DNA of 64,000 nucleotides from Psychrobacter urativorans (GTDB lineage: Bacteria; Pseudomonadota; Gammaproteobacteria; Pseudomonadales; Moraxellaceae), in the NCBI RefSeq assembly GCF_001298525.1, contig NZ_CP012678.1:1426001-1490000 (forward strand), read 5' to 3'. A program made the translations under genes and the position numbers. Positions within the stretch are counted from its first letter, which is position 1, and each line of letters opens with the position of its first letter. Of the stretch, positions 29,703 through 39,395 are shown in pieces. The notes below the pieces were generated by a model. That model had not been told where the DNA came from, searched no databases, and worked only from the letters and a program-made list of their open reading frames with translations.

Positions 29703-30398
29703 ATGACTAATCAAGCAATCGATAAGCAACTGTTAATTTTTGACTTTGATGGCACGCTGATTGATAGTGTTCCTGACTTAGCGGACGCCACCAATATCAT
29801 GCTCAGTCAACTGGGTATGCCCACCTATCCGCTACAAACGATTGCAAAATGGGTCGGCAATGGCGCCAGAAAACTGGTCGAGCGCGCTTTATCGGGCAGT
29901 GTGGAAGTTGACGACAATTTAGTATTAGCCGATGTGGAAGCAGCTGAGCAACTTTTCTTTGACGCTTATGGCGCGCATGACACCAGTAAAACGGTCGCCT
30001 ACCCGGACGTTGACTCAGGCTTAAAGCAGTTAAAAGAAGCGGGATTTACCTTAGCCTTGGTGACCAATAAACCCATACGCTTTGTACCGCATATTTTAGC
30101 GGGAATGGGCTGGACGTCTTTATTTGAGGTAGTACTCGGCGGTGACAGCTTACCGCAAAAGAAACCTGATGCCGCGCCATTGCTGCATGTCTGCGCAACT
30201 CTGAACTTTGTACCATCAGAAGCACTTATGATTGGCGACTCTATAAATGACATCTCTGCCGGTAAAAATGCTGAAATAGAGACGGTTGGCTTATCTTACG
30301 GTTATAACTATGGCAAGGATATCCGTGATAGTAATCCCAATCAGGTATTTGATACGTTTGCAGAATTGCTCAGTTGGTTATTAAAACATAAGGTTTAA
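29703..30398 (+). CDS. gph: Phosphoglycolate phosphatase, HAD superfamily
   Basis: HAD hydrolase of 231 residues that removes phosphate from 2-phosphoglycolate, a by-product of DNA 3'-end repair. Motif I DFDGTLIDS (nucleophile and acid/base Asp), motif II VTNKP, motif III Lys in QKKPDAAPL and motif IV GDSINDISAG are all present, with a small helical cap between I and II (NGARKLVERAL). Gph is the best name, but other HAD phosphatases (for example MupP-type) share these motifs. Confidence 0.85.
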   Translation: MTNQAIDKQLLIFDFDGTLIDSVPDLADATNIMLSQLGMPTYPLQTIAKWVGNGARKLVERALSGSVEVDDNLVLADVEAAEQLFFDAYGAHDTSKTVAYPDVDSGLKQLKEAGFTLALVTNKPIRFVPHILAGMGWTSLFEVVLGGDSLPQKKPDAAPLLHVCATLNFVPSEALMIGDSINDISAGKNAEIETVGLSYGYNYGKDIRDSNPNQVFDTFAELLSWLLKHKV

Positions 30399-30429
30399 AA
30401 GACTTAATCAAACTGTTTATTTACTGCGA

Positions 30430-31971
30430 TTATTTGCTACGATAACTGAGCGCCTCGGAGACATGGGCGCTATTGATGTGCTCGTTGTCTGCCAAATCAG
30501 CAATCGTCCGTGCCACGCGCAATACACGGTGATAGCCGCGCGCAGAAAGATTGAGGCGTTGCTGTGCCAATTGTAATAACTGCTTTTCGCCCTCGCCCAA
30601 TTGGATATGCGCGTCTAGCTCGCTCGGACTCAGCTCATTATTTACTTTCTGTTGGCGCGCCATTTGCCGTTTATGAGCAGCATCGACACGTAGGCGTACT
30701 TGTTCTGAGCTTTCCCCAGCCGTGCCGTTTTGCAAATCCGCAATCGGTAACGCAGGTACGGTAATGTGTAAGTCAATGCGGTCAAGGAGCGGTCCCGATA
30801 GCTTATCTTGATAACGTTTGATTTGTTCCGGACGGCAGCGGCAGCGCCCTGAACCATCACCATCATAGCCACAAGGACAAGGATTCATTGCTGCAACCAG
30901 CTGAAAATTAGCCGGAAAGGTCAGCTGTGAGTTGGCACGACTAATGGTAATTTGCTTGGCTTCTAACGGCTGACGCAATACTTCTAACACGCTACGCTCA
31001 AATTCTGGCAATTCATCTAAAAACAATACGCCCTTATTCGCTAAGGTAATCTCACCCGGTTTTGGACGTGAGCCGCCACCGACTAGCGCCACTGCCGATA
31101 TGGTGTGATGCACTTGCCGAAACGGTCGCGTACCGTAATCATAATCGCTGTCTGCTACCGAATAGGTACTGGCAACTTCTAATGCATCTTCCGCGCTCAA
31201 ATCCGGTAAGATGGTCGGTAATCGTGATGCCATCAAGGTTTTACCAGAGCCGGGCGGTCCGGTAAATAATAATGAATGTCCACCAGCCGCAGCAATCTCT
31301 AGCGCCCGCCGCGCATGATGCTGGCCTTTCACATCGGCTAAATCAACCTGATAGCTGGCACTTGGTTGCAAACAGTTTAATGGCACCACCGGCAACTGAG
31401 TTTCTAGCGACCCGTCAGGGTGCGCAAGCGCTTGTAGATGGGCACAGACGTCTTTGAGACTTTGCGCGGCTAATACGGTTACGCCTTCAACACGGCTGGC
31501 TTCACTGCCATTAGCCATTGGTACAATCAATTGTCGTAACGGTGCGCTGGCGACGCTCGATTCTTTTTTTAGCGATTCGGCTTTTATGGCGCGTGCTACT
31601 GCAAGGCTACCCGTCACTTGACGCAGCTCGCCATTCAATGCCAATTCGCCAATAAACTCAAATGCCGATAATACATCAGGCTCAAGCTGACCACTTGCCG
31701 CCAAAATACCAATGGCAATTGGCAAATCAAGACGCGCGCCATCTTTGGGTAAATCAGCAGGCGCTAAATTAATGGTTAAACGTCGATTGGGAAATTGAAA
31801 ACCTGAGTTCAATATTGCCGAGCGTACCCTATCTTTACTTTCGCGCACCGCTGCGGCTGGCAAGCCTACAATCGTTAGCGCTGGTAACCCTTGCGATAAA
31901 TGCACCTCAATAATAACTTGCGGCGCGTGCAGACCAACGACTGAGCGGGTATAAACCTGAGCAAACGACAT
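30430..31971 (-). CDS. comM: YifB/ComM-family Mg-chelatase-like AAA+ ATPase
   Basis: Product of 513 residues. N-terminal Lon-substrate-like domain (about 1-170, SFAQVYTRSVVGLHAPQVIIEVHLSQGLPALTIVG region), a MgChl AAA+ core with Walker A GPPGSGKT and Walker B GVLFLDELPEF, the zinc-like NPCPCGYDGDGSGRCRC segment, and the C-terminal MgChl_C domain. ComM is a branch-migration helicase that promotes recombination during natural transformation. dprA lies 18 kb away, so two transformation genes are in the window. It is convergent with gph. Confidence 0.93.
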   Translation of the reverse strand: MSFAQVYTRSVVGLHAPQVIIEVHLSQGLPALTIVGLPAAAVRESKDRVRSAILNSGFQFPNRRLTINLAPADLPKDGARLDLPIAIGILAASGQLEPDVLSAFEFIGELALNGELRQVTGSLAVARAIKAESLKKESSVASAPLRQLIVPMANGSEASRVEGVTVLAAQSLKDVCAHLQALAHPDGSLETQLPVVPLNCLQPSASYQVDLADVKGQHHARRALEIAAAGGHSLLFTGPPGSGKTLMASRLPTILPDLSAEDALEVASTYSVADSDYDYGTRPFRQVHHTISAVALVGGGSRPKPGEITLANKGVLFLDELPEFERSVLEVLRQPLEAKQITISRANSQLTFPANFQLVAAMNPCPCGYDGDGSGRCRCRPEQIKRYQDKLSGPLLDRIDLHITVPALPIADLQNGTAGESSEQVRLRVDAAHKRQMARQQKVNNELSPSELDAHIQLGEGEKQLLQLAQQRLNLSARGYHRVLRVARTIADLADNEHINSAHVSEALSYRSK

Positions 31972-32116
31972 AATGACTTCTTATTATAAAATAGTATTGA
32001 TAATAGACTACTCTTTATAAGTGCGCAAATGTTGTGTTTTATCCAAAACAAGGCGTAAAACGAGAACGCGATAATCAGTGAAAAACTCGTTAGCCTCCAC
32101 ACTCAAAGCAAGGATT

Positions 32117-32125
32117 TGTTATAAT
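32117..32125 (+). promoter_or_regulatory. Extended minus-10 promoter candidate for hemN
   Basis: TGTTATAAT is a perfect extended minus-10 (TGnTATAAT), 87 bases before hemN. No good minus-35 is needed for this class. I see no FNR box (TTGAT-N4-ATCAA) around it. Confidence 0.5.
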
Positions 32126-32211
32126 CACGGTCATCATATCGCTTACAAGCGCCCATTATCATCGGGCAAATAGCACAATAGTTACAGTGACGCTCACTAA
32201 AAGGAAGTTGT

Positions 32212-33756
32212 ATGTCCCATCATTCACACCAACCTGACGGCACTGCCGCCCCACTGTCGCCTAATGAGCAGCCTATGACGGCACGCCCGCTGGTAGAGCA
32301 CGTTAGCCCTTATGCCATGCCGCGTGGCTCGTATGCCAGCAAGGCGCTACCGGCATTTGATGAAGCACTTATTAATAAATACAACCGTTCAGGACCACGT
32401 TATACTTCCTATCCTACGGCATTAGAGTTCACACCCATAGCGGACGGTCTTGAAGCAAAAATCCTGCAAAACCGTGAAGCACGCGTGCCATTATCGTTAT
32501 ATTTTCATATTCCGTTTTGTCGGCATCTGTGTTATTACTGCGCCTGTAATAAAATTATCACTAAGAAAAATAGCGACTCAGGCGACTATTTACAATACTT
32601 AATGGCTGAGATTAAGCACAAGCGTCGTCTGCTGCCTACTCTAGAAGACGGTAAAAATCCACTCGTTAAACAGCTGCATTTAGGCGGTGGTACGCCAACG
32701 TTTTTACGTGATGAAGAGCTGGTGCAACTGTGGGAATTTCTGCAAACTCAGTTTGAATTTTTACCTGAAGATGAAGGCGATTATTCTATTGAAATCGATC
32801 CGCGCGAGCTGGGTGACGACACCTTACAAACACTGCGCAACCTTGGCTTTAACCGTATTAGCTTGGGCGTACAAGACTTAGAAGAAGCAGTACAAATTGC
32901 GGTCAATCGCGTCCATTCAGCAGAACTGATTGCCAATATCTTAGCTGAAGCGCGAGCGTTGGGTTTTCATTCTATTAATATTGACTTGATTTATGGCTTA
33001 CCGCATCAGACGCCAGCCACTTTAGACCATACCGTACGCCGTATTATTGAGATGTCACCGGATCGTCTGTCCGTCTTTAACTACGCGCATCTGCCAAAGC
33101 GTTTTAAAGCCCAACGCCAAATTAAAGATGAAGACTTACCCACACCAGCCGATAAACTTGCGATGCTCGGCACTACCATTAACACTCTAACCGCAGCGGG
33201 TTATCAATATATTGGTATCGACCATTTTGCCAAGCCGGATGACGAGCTTGCCGTGGCGCAACGCGACGGTAAATTGCACCGTAATTTTCAAGGCTATACC
33301 ATCATGGGCGACTGTGACTTAATAGGCTTTGGCGTCTCGGCAATCAGTCAAATCACCAATGCCAATAGCCGTTATATCTTACAAAATCCGACCGACTTGC
33401 AAGTATATCAAGACACAATTGACGCCATCAGCAATAACCCTGCGGCAATGCCAGCGGTGAACGTGATCAAAACCTCTATCAAAGATCGCTTGCGTGAATA
33501 CGTCATTATGAATCTGCTGTGTCATGATTATATTGACTTTAAAGACCTCAACCAAAAATTTGGTATTGATGCCATTACTTATTTTATTGATGAAATTCAG
33601 AAACTTGGTGACATGCAGCAAGACAAACTGATTGATATGGATGCAGCTGGTATTCGGGTATTAGCAAAAGGGCGCTTACTGGGGCGCAATGTGGCAATGA
33701 TATTTGATGAGTATCTGGAAAAAAAGCATCAGAACCGCTTTTCTAAAGTCATTTAA
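32212..33756 (+). CDS. hemN: Oxygen-independent coproporphyrinogen III oxidase
   Basis: Radical-SAM enzyme that decarboxylates coproporphyrinogen III to protoporphyrinogen IX in anaerobic haem synthesis. The 4Fe-4S motif is CRHLCYYCAC, and the substrate-typical N-terminus has YNRSGPRYTSYPTALEF. SAM segments are LHLGGGTPTFL and EIDPRELGDD. At 514 residues it is about 55 longer than E. coli HemN, because of a poorly conserved His/Pro-rich head (MSHHSHQPDGTAAPL). AAGGAAG upstream of ATG 32212 supports this long start. Confidence 0.94.
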   Translation: MSHHSHQPDGTAAPLSPNEQPMTARPLVEHVSPYAMPRGSYASKALPAFDEALINKYNRSGPRYTSYPTALEFTPIADGLEAKILQNREARVPLSLYFHIPFCRHLCYYCACNKIITKKNSDSGDYLQYLMAEIKHKRRLLPTLEDGKNPLVKQLHLGGGTPTFLRDEELVQLWEFLQTQFEFLPEDEGDYSIEIDPRELGDDTLQTLRNLGFNRISLGVQDLEEAVQIAVNRVHSAELIANILAEARALGFHSINIDLIYGLPHQTPATLDHTVRRIIEMSPDRLSVFNYAHLPKRFKAQRQIKDEDLPTPADKLAMLGTTINTLTAAGYQYIGIDHFAKPDDELAVAQRDGKLHRNFQGYTIMGDCDLIGFGVSAISQITNANSRYILQNPTDLQVYQDTIDAISNNPAAMPAVNVIKTSIKDRLREYVIMNLLCHDYIDFKDLNQKFGIDAITYFIDEIQKLGDMQQDKLIDMDAAGIRVLAKGRLLGRNVAMIFDEYLEKKHQNRFSKVI

Positions 33757-33785
33757 TTTGGCTCATAATTTAGCTTATTAATAAT

Positions 33786-33815
33786 AAAAAAGACCTCTTA
33801 TTCGAGGTCTTTTTT
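33786..33815. terminator. Bidirectional terminator between hemN and the phytase-like gene
   Basis: Perfect 12-base stem AAAAAAGACCTC / GAGGTCTTTTTT with loop TTATTC, placed between convergent genes. Confidence 0.9.
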
Positions 33816-33850
33816 TAGCGGCACATTCGCACATTCCAAGCAAGGCGTCC

Positions 33851-35299
33851 TTATTCAGCAACGGTTACCATATCAGGCATGACAATATATAGCCGATTGG
33901 CATCTTCTATCGTTTTTGCACTATCCAAATATTTTTGTTCAAGGGCATTACTACCATCCGCCATGGTGACATCGGTTATGGCAAAATCATCATCATTTAA
34001 TAAGCCCAACGAACCATCTTGTCTGAGCCATAAGCCTTCTAGTTTATCATGCGGATACGCAACTGCTGCCAACACATCAACGGCTAGGATTTTGGTCATT
34101 GGCGTAATCCCTATCTCTGCTAAAATTTGCCAGCTGCCATTATCCTCGGCAATAAACTGCTCTAGCGCCTGCTCATTAACCATTAAGCCAAAATCTTTAT
34201 TTTTGGCAAATTGATAATGCTGATTGCTTAATTCATTGATCGCAGAAAAATCGTTGATATCAGTCGCCTCAGCAATATCTACTTTATAAATATGTTTTTG
34301 CGCCGATTTATCTTGCATAGGAAATTTTCGGTCATGTTCAATCACATAAAACTCATGCTCATTAATAGCCGTGATGCCAGATATGACGTGCTGCGCGCTA
34401 TTGAGCCGGTATAGATATTGGAATATCTGCCCAGTGAGCACATTTATCGCAATAATACGGGTCAAATTTGAGCCGCGTCCTGACTTATTCGGATTGTCCA
34501 TCGACGATTCCATTACCCCAACCAACGTGCTTTGGTCAGGAGTGATGGTCAGACTTTCCATACCGCGATTGGCGCGGCGATTGATAAATTCTGCTGGCAA
34601 TAACAGCGGTTTGCCATTGCTCATGCCATTATTTATGCCATTATTTATGACGTTGCTCATAACAGTGTTACGCGCATCATTTGTAAAGGGGTTAATACGT
34701 CCAATTTCCACCCCATCAGCATCATAATGCACAAGATGCGGACCATACTCATCACTCACCCAAAAACTACCGTCGTTTAACGCTACCAACCCTTCAGGGT
34801 CTAAGCCATTAATATCATTATTGATGGGATTAGTTATTTCATCAAACGGCAAATCAGGATTCACAGTCATTACCTTACCTTGAGCATCATAAGGAATTTC
34901 ATGAGTACCGCCAAACGCTTTTGGATTCGGTAAACCTGTGATAGGCGTGCCGTTTGCGTCTTTTAGTAAAATCTCTTTAACCTTAATGATTATGCTATAA
35001 TCTTGCAGTTCAAACAGCCCAATACGGGGCGTATAATCAGGTATTAAAAAGCGTTTTCCCGTACCCGCACTACCGACAAAGTCTGCATTAGGTCCACGGT
35101 CGGTCAGCACATAAAACTGCTTAGGGTTGGTTGGATGCGCGGCAGCGTCTGAACCAAAACCGCCATTTCTAATATCTAGCGGCTCATTAGGATACGCAGC
35201 ATTGACATACTGATTATCCAATATACTAAATGGTAATGGGCTGCCTTGAATAAAATGATTGTGATTAATAGCTTCTTTATTGTTATTAGTTTTTGACAT
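33851..35299 (-). CDS. Esterase-like activity of phytase family protein
   Basis: Product of 482 residues. The beta-propeller phytase-like pattern is clear: GGFGSDAAAHPTNPKQFYVLTDRGPNADFVG, DPEGLVALNDGSFWVSDEYGPHLVHYD, GMESLTITPDQSTLVGVMESSM and FYVIEHDRKFP. Family members are usually exported, but no signal peptide is visible here. AGGAAA eight bases before ATG 35299 supports the start. A four-codon repeat (INNG type) lies at about residues 214-230. Substrate unknown. It is a lone gene between terminators. Confidence 0.82.
   Translation of the reverse strand: MSKTNNNKEAINHNHFIQGSPLPFSILDNQYVNAAYPNEPLDIRNGGFGSDAAAHPTNPKQFYVLTDRGPNADFVGSAGTGKRFLIPDYTPRIGLFELQDYSIIIKVKEILLKDANGTPITGLPNPKAFGGTHEIPYDAQGKVMTVNPDLPFDEITNPINNDINGLDPEGLVALNDGSFWVSDEYGPHLVHYDADGVEIGRINPFTNDARNTVMSNVINNGINNGMSNGKPLLLPAEFINRRANRGMESLTITPDQSTLVGVMESSMDNPNKSGRGSNLTRIIAINVLTGQIFQYLYRLNSAQHVISGITAINEHEFYVIEHDRKFPMQDKSAQKHIYKVDIAEATDINDFSAINELSNQHYQFAKNKDFGLMVNEQALEQFIAEDNGSWQILAEIGITPMTKILAVDVLAAVAYPHDKLEGLWLRQDGSLGLLNDDDFAITDVTMADGSNALEQKYLDSAKTIEDANRLYIVMPDMVTVAE
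34611..34658. repeat. In-frame 12-bp tandem repeat inside the phytase-like gene
   Basis: Four 12-base units: TTGCCATTGCTC, two exact ATGCCATTATTT and ATGACGTTGCTC. On the coding strand they read as Asn-Gly-rich INNG/MSNG units, probably a surface loop of the propeller. Copy-number change would keep the frame. Confidence 0.8.
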
Positions 35300-35431
35300 G
35301 TTTTAATTTCCTAAAAAAGTATGTTCTCATGTTTTAAATAATAAGTGCTAGCAAAACCATACCTGAATAAAAATCTTATAAAGTAGGATTTTGTTATCCA
35401 TATACCTCTTAAAATTTAACTAAAAAATGGT

Positions 35432-35468
35432 CAAAAAAATAGCCAGTGCAAAGGATGCGTACTGGCTA
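35432..35468 (-). terminator. Terminator of the nfeD-slipin unit
   Basis: On the minus strand TAGCCAGT pairs with ACTGGCTA across a 13-base loop and is followed by seven T. Confidence 0.85.
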
Positions 35469-35535
35469 CTATTTGTTAAAGGTTAGTCATTATGCTTAAT
35501 ACTTATTTTGTAAGGCAGCGCTGATATGCTTCTCG

Positions 35536-36396
35536 CTACACTTTCAACTTATCACCGACCATGCCTTTAATCGTGCTTAAAATATCCGCTGGCAAGACCA
35601 CCATTTTGGCATTATCCGATTCTGCCAACTGACGAATCGCTTTAATATATTGCTCACCAAGCAAGTAAACAATGGGCATCTCCTCCGTCCCCATCGCAGC
35701 GGTAATCAAGCGAATAGACTCCTCTGACCCTTTTGCTAGTACCACTTGGGCTTCAGCATCACGGCGTGACGCTTCCAAGCGTCCATCAGCCTGTAGGATA
35801 GCGGCTTGCTTTTGCCCATCAGCTCGGGTCACAGTTGCACGGCGCAGACGCTCTGCTGCTGCCTGCTCTTCCATCGATGCCTGCATGGTGGCTGACGGGT
35901 TAATATCCTGAATCTCAACGGTTTTTAAGGTAATGCCCCAATCCGAAATATCCTCGGATATCGCTAGTTTTAGCTTGGCTTTGATTTCATCACGGCTCGA
36001 TAAAGCACTATCCAAATCCATCTCACCAATGATTGAACGCAGAGACGTCTGTACCAGATTACGGATACCATAGGCATAATCTTCGATACCATAGACTGCC
36101 TTATCAGGGCGCACAATATTAATATAAGCCACTGCATTCGCCACAATCACCACGTTATCACGGGTAATCACTTCTTGAGACGGGATATCTAACACGATAT
36201 CTTTGGTGGTCACTTTATAAGCCACCGTATCGACAAAAGGAATGATTAAATTTAAACCCGGCTCTAGCGTTTGGCTGTACTTACCCAGTCGCTGCACAAT
36301 CCATTTATAGCCCTGCGGTACAATGCGTACGCCCTTTAATACGGTAAAAACAATTAAGGCAATTAATACCAGCATGACAATATTGATACTACTCAT
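35536..36396 (-). CDS. Slipin / SPFH (band 7) membrane protein
   Basis: Product of 286 residues. One N-terminal helix (about 4-22, IVMLVLIALIVFTVL) is followed by the SPFH domain (VPQGYKWIVQRLGKYSQTLEPGLNLIIPFVD, typical of stomatin/paraslipin, QmcA-like) and a coiled-coil tail rich in Ala, Glu and Arg (EEQAAAERLRRATVTRADGQKQAAILQADG). Such proteins form large ring or cage assemblies on the membrane and may organise proteases or lipid domains. AAGGAG upstream is good. The NfeD-type gene directly upstream is the usual operon partner. Confidence 0.93.
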   Translation of the reverse strand: MSSINIVMLVLIALIVFTVLKGVRIVPQGYKWIVQRLGKYSQTLEPGLNLIIPFVDTVAYKVTTKDIVLDIPSQEVITRDNVVIVANAVAYINIVRPDKAVYGIEDYAYGIRNLVQTSLRSIIGEMDLDSALSSRDEIKAKLKLAISEDISDWGITLKTVEIQDINPSATMQASMEEQAAAERLRRATVTRADGQKQAAILQADGRLEASRRDAEAQVVLAKGSEESIRLITAAMGTEEMPIVYLLGEQYIKAIRQLAESDNAKMVVLPADILSTIKGMVGDKLKV

Positions 36397-36480
36397 GAAT
36401 CTCTCCTTAAACCATTACAATCAATAATGCTGCAATGTATTAGTTATTTCTTATTATTTATAATATGAATTAATAGAGAA

Positions 36481-36972
36481 TTAACGACTGACTATAGGCA
36501 CTGTCATGCGTTTAGGACGTGCAACGACCAGCTCATTACCAATGATATCCGTCACTACCACGCGGTCACCAACCTCAATATTCTCATCATAGCTACGGCA
36601 CAGCCACTCATCTGCACCAACGATTGGTACACTAAAACGTACTCGACCAAGCGTGTCCGATTGCGGTTTTATAACAATCATCCCCGTCTCTCCAATAATG
36701 ACTGAGCCGCCAAGACCTGCTTTGGTGCGATCTACGGATAATGGCTTGATATACTTGACCCAAGCAAACATAAAAATAACCGATAGGGTCAGCCAAATCA
36801 GGACTTGCCATAATAATGCAATCGGTAAGAGCCATGACACAGCAGCGACAATGACCGCCGCACCACCAAACCAAAGGCAGGCAAAAGTTGGAATAAACAT
36901 CTCGACAAGCATCAATAAAAAGCCTAATACCAACCAATGCCACGGCTCAACCATGAAAATAGTCTCAATCAT
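36481..36972 (-). CDS. NfeD-family membrane protein
   Basis: Short-form NfeD, 163 residues. Three hydrophobic helices (about 10-70) are followed by a C-terminal OB-fold domain (GLGGSVIIGETGMIV ... VVVTDIIGNELVVARP). NfeD proteins pair with SPFH proteins of the slipin/flotillin class and probably anchor or regulate the assembly. It is first in the two-gene unit, 84 bases before the slipin gene, with AGGAGAGG before its ATG. Confidence 0.92.
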   Translation of the reverse strand: MIETIFMVEPWHWLVLGFLLMLVEMFIPTFACLWFGGAAVIVAAVSWLLPIALLWQVLIWLTLSVIFMFAWVKYIKPLSVDRTKAGLGGSVIIGETGMIVIKPQSDTLGRVRFSVPIVGADEWLCRSYDENIEVGDRVVVTDIIGNELVVARPKRMTVPIVSR

Positions 36973-37110
36973 TGCCGTCCTCTCCTCTACAGTCCGAGCC
37001 TTTAATGTAGCACAATTCTGCCATCACCATGCCGATAAAAGGAGGACAAAGGCTAAGCTAGGAAAGCTTAGAAATAATGATATAAAATGAACTCTTATCA
37101 TAAAAATACC

Positions 37111-37145
37111 AAAAAAAAACGACCACGTTAAGTGATCGTTTTTAT
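37111..37145 (-). terminator. Terminator of the outer-membrane barrel gene
   Basis: Read on the minus strand, AACGATCAC pairs with GTGGTCGTT (one G-U) and is followed by nine T. Confidence 0.82.
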
Positions 37146-37232
37146 ATAGGCTATAAGGCTAATTTATCAAGACTAATATTTATAAAACTGTAAGTATTTA
37201 TAAAACTGTAAGACTCTACAGAGTCGATAAAC

Positions 37233-37769
37233 TTAGAATTTAAGTTGTGCGCCAATGGTCATCAAATCAGCATTACTACCTAATTTGTCATACTCAGCTT
37301 CGATACCAAAATTAGGATTTACGTTGTAGCCAAGACCAACACCACCAGCTAAGCTAGTATCTTTATCAGTACCACTATCTCTAGCAAAAGTAGTACCAGA
37401 AGCGTCTACTTTAGTTCTAGCAACACCTAGTTTACCTTTAGCGTATAGTCCAGTGTTAGGGAATGCATAACGATAAGTGCCATAAGCACCATAGGTTTTT
37501 GCATTGATATCGCCGCCTTTATAATCAGCGTCATCAGAACCTACAAATTCAGCTTCGACACCAAAGTTAGGATCGAAATTGTAGCCACCATATACACCAT
37601 AAGCGGTTGGTTTATCAGCGCCATCAACGTCTAAATCAAACTGACCGACTTTCACGCCAGCATAGGGCTGACCAGTGTAGCCACTACCGTAAGAGACAGC
37701 CGCTTGCGCACCTACACTCAGTAACGAACCAGCTACTAGTGCGAATAGAGTTTTTTGTAGAGTTTTCAT
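37233..37769 (-). CDS. Outer-membrane beta-barrel protein, OmpA-like/opacity type
   Basis: Product of 178 residues. It has a clear signal peptide (MKTLQKTLFALVAGSLLSVGAQA, cleavage after Ala23), then alternating beta-strand segments with aromatic ends (YAGVKVGQFDLDV, YGVYGGYNFDPNFGVEAEF, LAGGVGLGYNVNPNFGIEAEY) and a terminal Phe (AQLKF), the C-terminal signature for BAM insertion. This is an eight-stranded barrel of the porin-family type. AAGGAG six bases upstream sets the ATG at 37769; upstream in-frame ATGs at 37775 and 37802 are less well placed. It is strongly framed by a terminator and a long AT-rich upstream region, as expected for an abundant protein. Confidence 0.88.
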   Translation of the reverse strand: MKTLQKTLFALVAGSLLSVGAQAAVSYGSGYTGQPYAGVKVGQFDLDVDGADKPTAYGVYGGYNFDPNFGVEAEFVGSDDADYKGGDINAKTYGAYGTYRYAFPNTGLYAKGKLGVARTKVDASGTTFARDSGTDKDTSLAGGVGLGYNVNPNFGIEAEYDKLGSNADLMTIGAQLKF

Positions 37770-38066
37770 CGTCATCTCCTTAAAATCAATTGTGACAAAC
37801 AAGTCATTTAATTATTTACTATCATTTTATTCAATATAAAAGCTACATCGTCTTGTTTGTTAACGATTAGTACATAGTAACAAATTATGTCATTCACTCT
37901 GTCAGTGTTTAATAGTAACTCAGTTAAGTTTTGCAATTGTATATCAGCCTGTCAGTTACAAAGGCTGCTTTATGAAATTTTTAGTTACAATTACTGGTTT
38001 TGTGCAATAATCCCTACTCATTTAATAAATTTAATTATCAGATATCATGTCAAAGGAAAAATAAAG

Positions 38067-39305
38067 ATGGCAAATCCTATCGCTGTGCGTCTACAAGAGT
38101 CTTTGAGTCAACTCAAAAACGACCAGCAATACCGTCATCTACCAGATATTACTCATCATGGACGCTATATTCGTTATCAACAACAATCCCTACTTAATAT
38201 CTCGAGTAATGATTATCTTGGTTTGGGTAGCGATATGACACTCCAAAGCGAATTTTTACAATCATTACAGCCGTTGCCAATAGCACAATTACCCAAAATG
38301 AGTGCAACGTCTTCACGGTTATTGACGGGTAATGATGAACAAATTACAGGGCTAGAGCGCGAATTGCAACATTGGTATCAAGCAGCCGTAGGAACATTTA
38401 ACCGTTCTTCTTCAGCTTCAAAGTCAGCGTTGGTCATCAATAGTGGCTATCACGCCAATATTGGCTTATTACCCGCGCTGACCGCATTGCCTATTAAAAC
38501 GCTGATTTTGGCAGATAAATTGGTACACGCCAGTATCATTGATGGTATACGCTTGAGCCAAAGCAAGCTGTGCAGCTACCGCCGTTATCGTCATAATGAT
38601 TATCAGCAATTAGCCGCTATGATTGCGCAAGCTGAGCCAGACGTTGAGCGCATTATCATTGTCACCGAAAGTATTTTTAGCATGGATGGTGACCGTGCGG
38701 ATTTATGTCAATTGGTACAACTGAAAGCCACAGACCGTCGCATTGAGCTGTATGTAGACGAAGCGCATGCCGTTGGTATACTAGGCAATCAAGGCTTGGG
38801 ACTGGCGGAAGAGACGCATACCTTAGCCGATATTGATTATCTGGTTGGCACTTTTGGCAAGGCATTTGCATCCGTTGGTGCTTATATTCTTTGTGATGAG
38901 GCGGTTAGAGAATGGCTGATTAACCATATGCGTCCGCTGATATTTAGTACTGCGCTACCACCCATTAATCATGCGTGGACGCGCTTTATTTTAGCAAAAA
39001 TGCCGCAGTTAAATGATAAGCGCAAGTATTTATCGGCGTTATCATTACAGCTTAGCCAAGCGATTGACCAACAATATAGGGCATCGTCGAACACGCAACA
39101 AGCAGGCTATCAATCGCCAATTATACCGTATATCTTGGGCGATAATGGCAGTGCCGTGGCTAAAGCGCAACAGCTACAAGAGGCAGGATTTTATGCGTTG
39201 CCCATCAGACCGCCTACAGTTCCGACAAACACTGCTCGTATTCGACTGGTGATGAATGCTGCCCTGACGAATGACGACTGCCAAAAGCTGATAGAACATT
39301 TATAA
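38067..39305 (+). CDS. bioF: 8-amino-7-oxononanoate synthase
   Basis: PLP enzyme that condenses pimeloyl-ACP with alanine in biotin synthesis. It is 412 residues. It shows NISSNDYLGLGSD, SSRLLTGN, the ESIFSMDGD and YVDEAHAVGILG cofactor-site segments and the PLP lysine in VGTFGKAFASVGAY. The start at 38067 is set by AAGGA nine bases upstream. The frame is open further up to 37887 but codes for nothing family-like. A Ser-rich insertion (FNRSSSASKSA) near residue 110 is unusual. bioC follows 90 bases downstream. Confidence 0.93.
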   Translation: MANPIAVRLQESLSQLKNDQQYRHLPDITHHGRYIRYQQQSLLNISSNDYLGLGSDMTLQSEFLQSLQPLPIAQLPKMSATSSRLLTGNDEQITGLERELQHWYQAAVGTFNRSSSASKSALVINSGYHANIGLLPALTALPIKTLILADKLVHASIIDGIRLSQSKLCSYRRYRHNDYQQLAAMIAQAEPDVERIIIVTESIFSMDGDRADLCQLVQLKATDRRIELYVDEAHAVGILGNQGLGLAEETHTLADIDYLVGTFGKAFASVGAYILCDEAVREWLINHMRPLIFSTALPPINHAWTRFILAKMPQLNDKRKYLSALSLQLSQAIDQQYRASSNTQQAGYQSPIIPYILGDNGSAVAKAQQLQEAGFYALPIRPPTVPTNTARIRLVMNAALTNDDCQKLIEHL

Positions 39306-39395
39306 TCAAATCTCTTAGTCTCTAAATTACTCTTATCCTCAGATCGTGATAGGCTCTGTCACATAAAATAGCCTAGCTGGAATACCATTATTCTC

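Noticed and set aside
36653..37090. 145-codon plus-strand frame opposite the NfeD gene
   Set aside because: It lies opposite a clear family gene and has no start signal or homology pattern.
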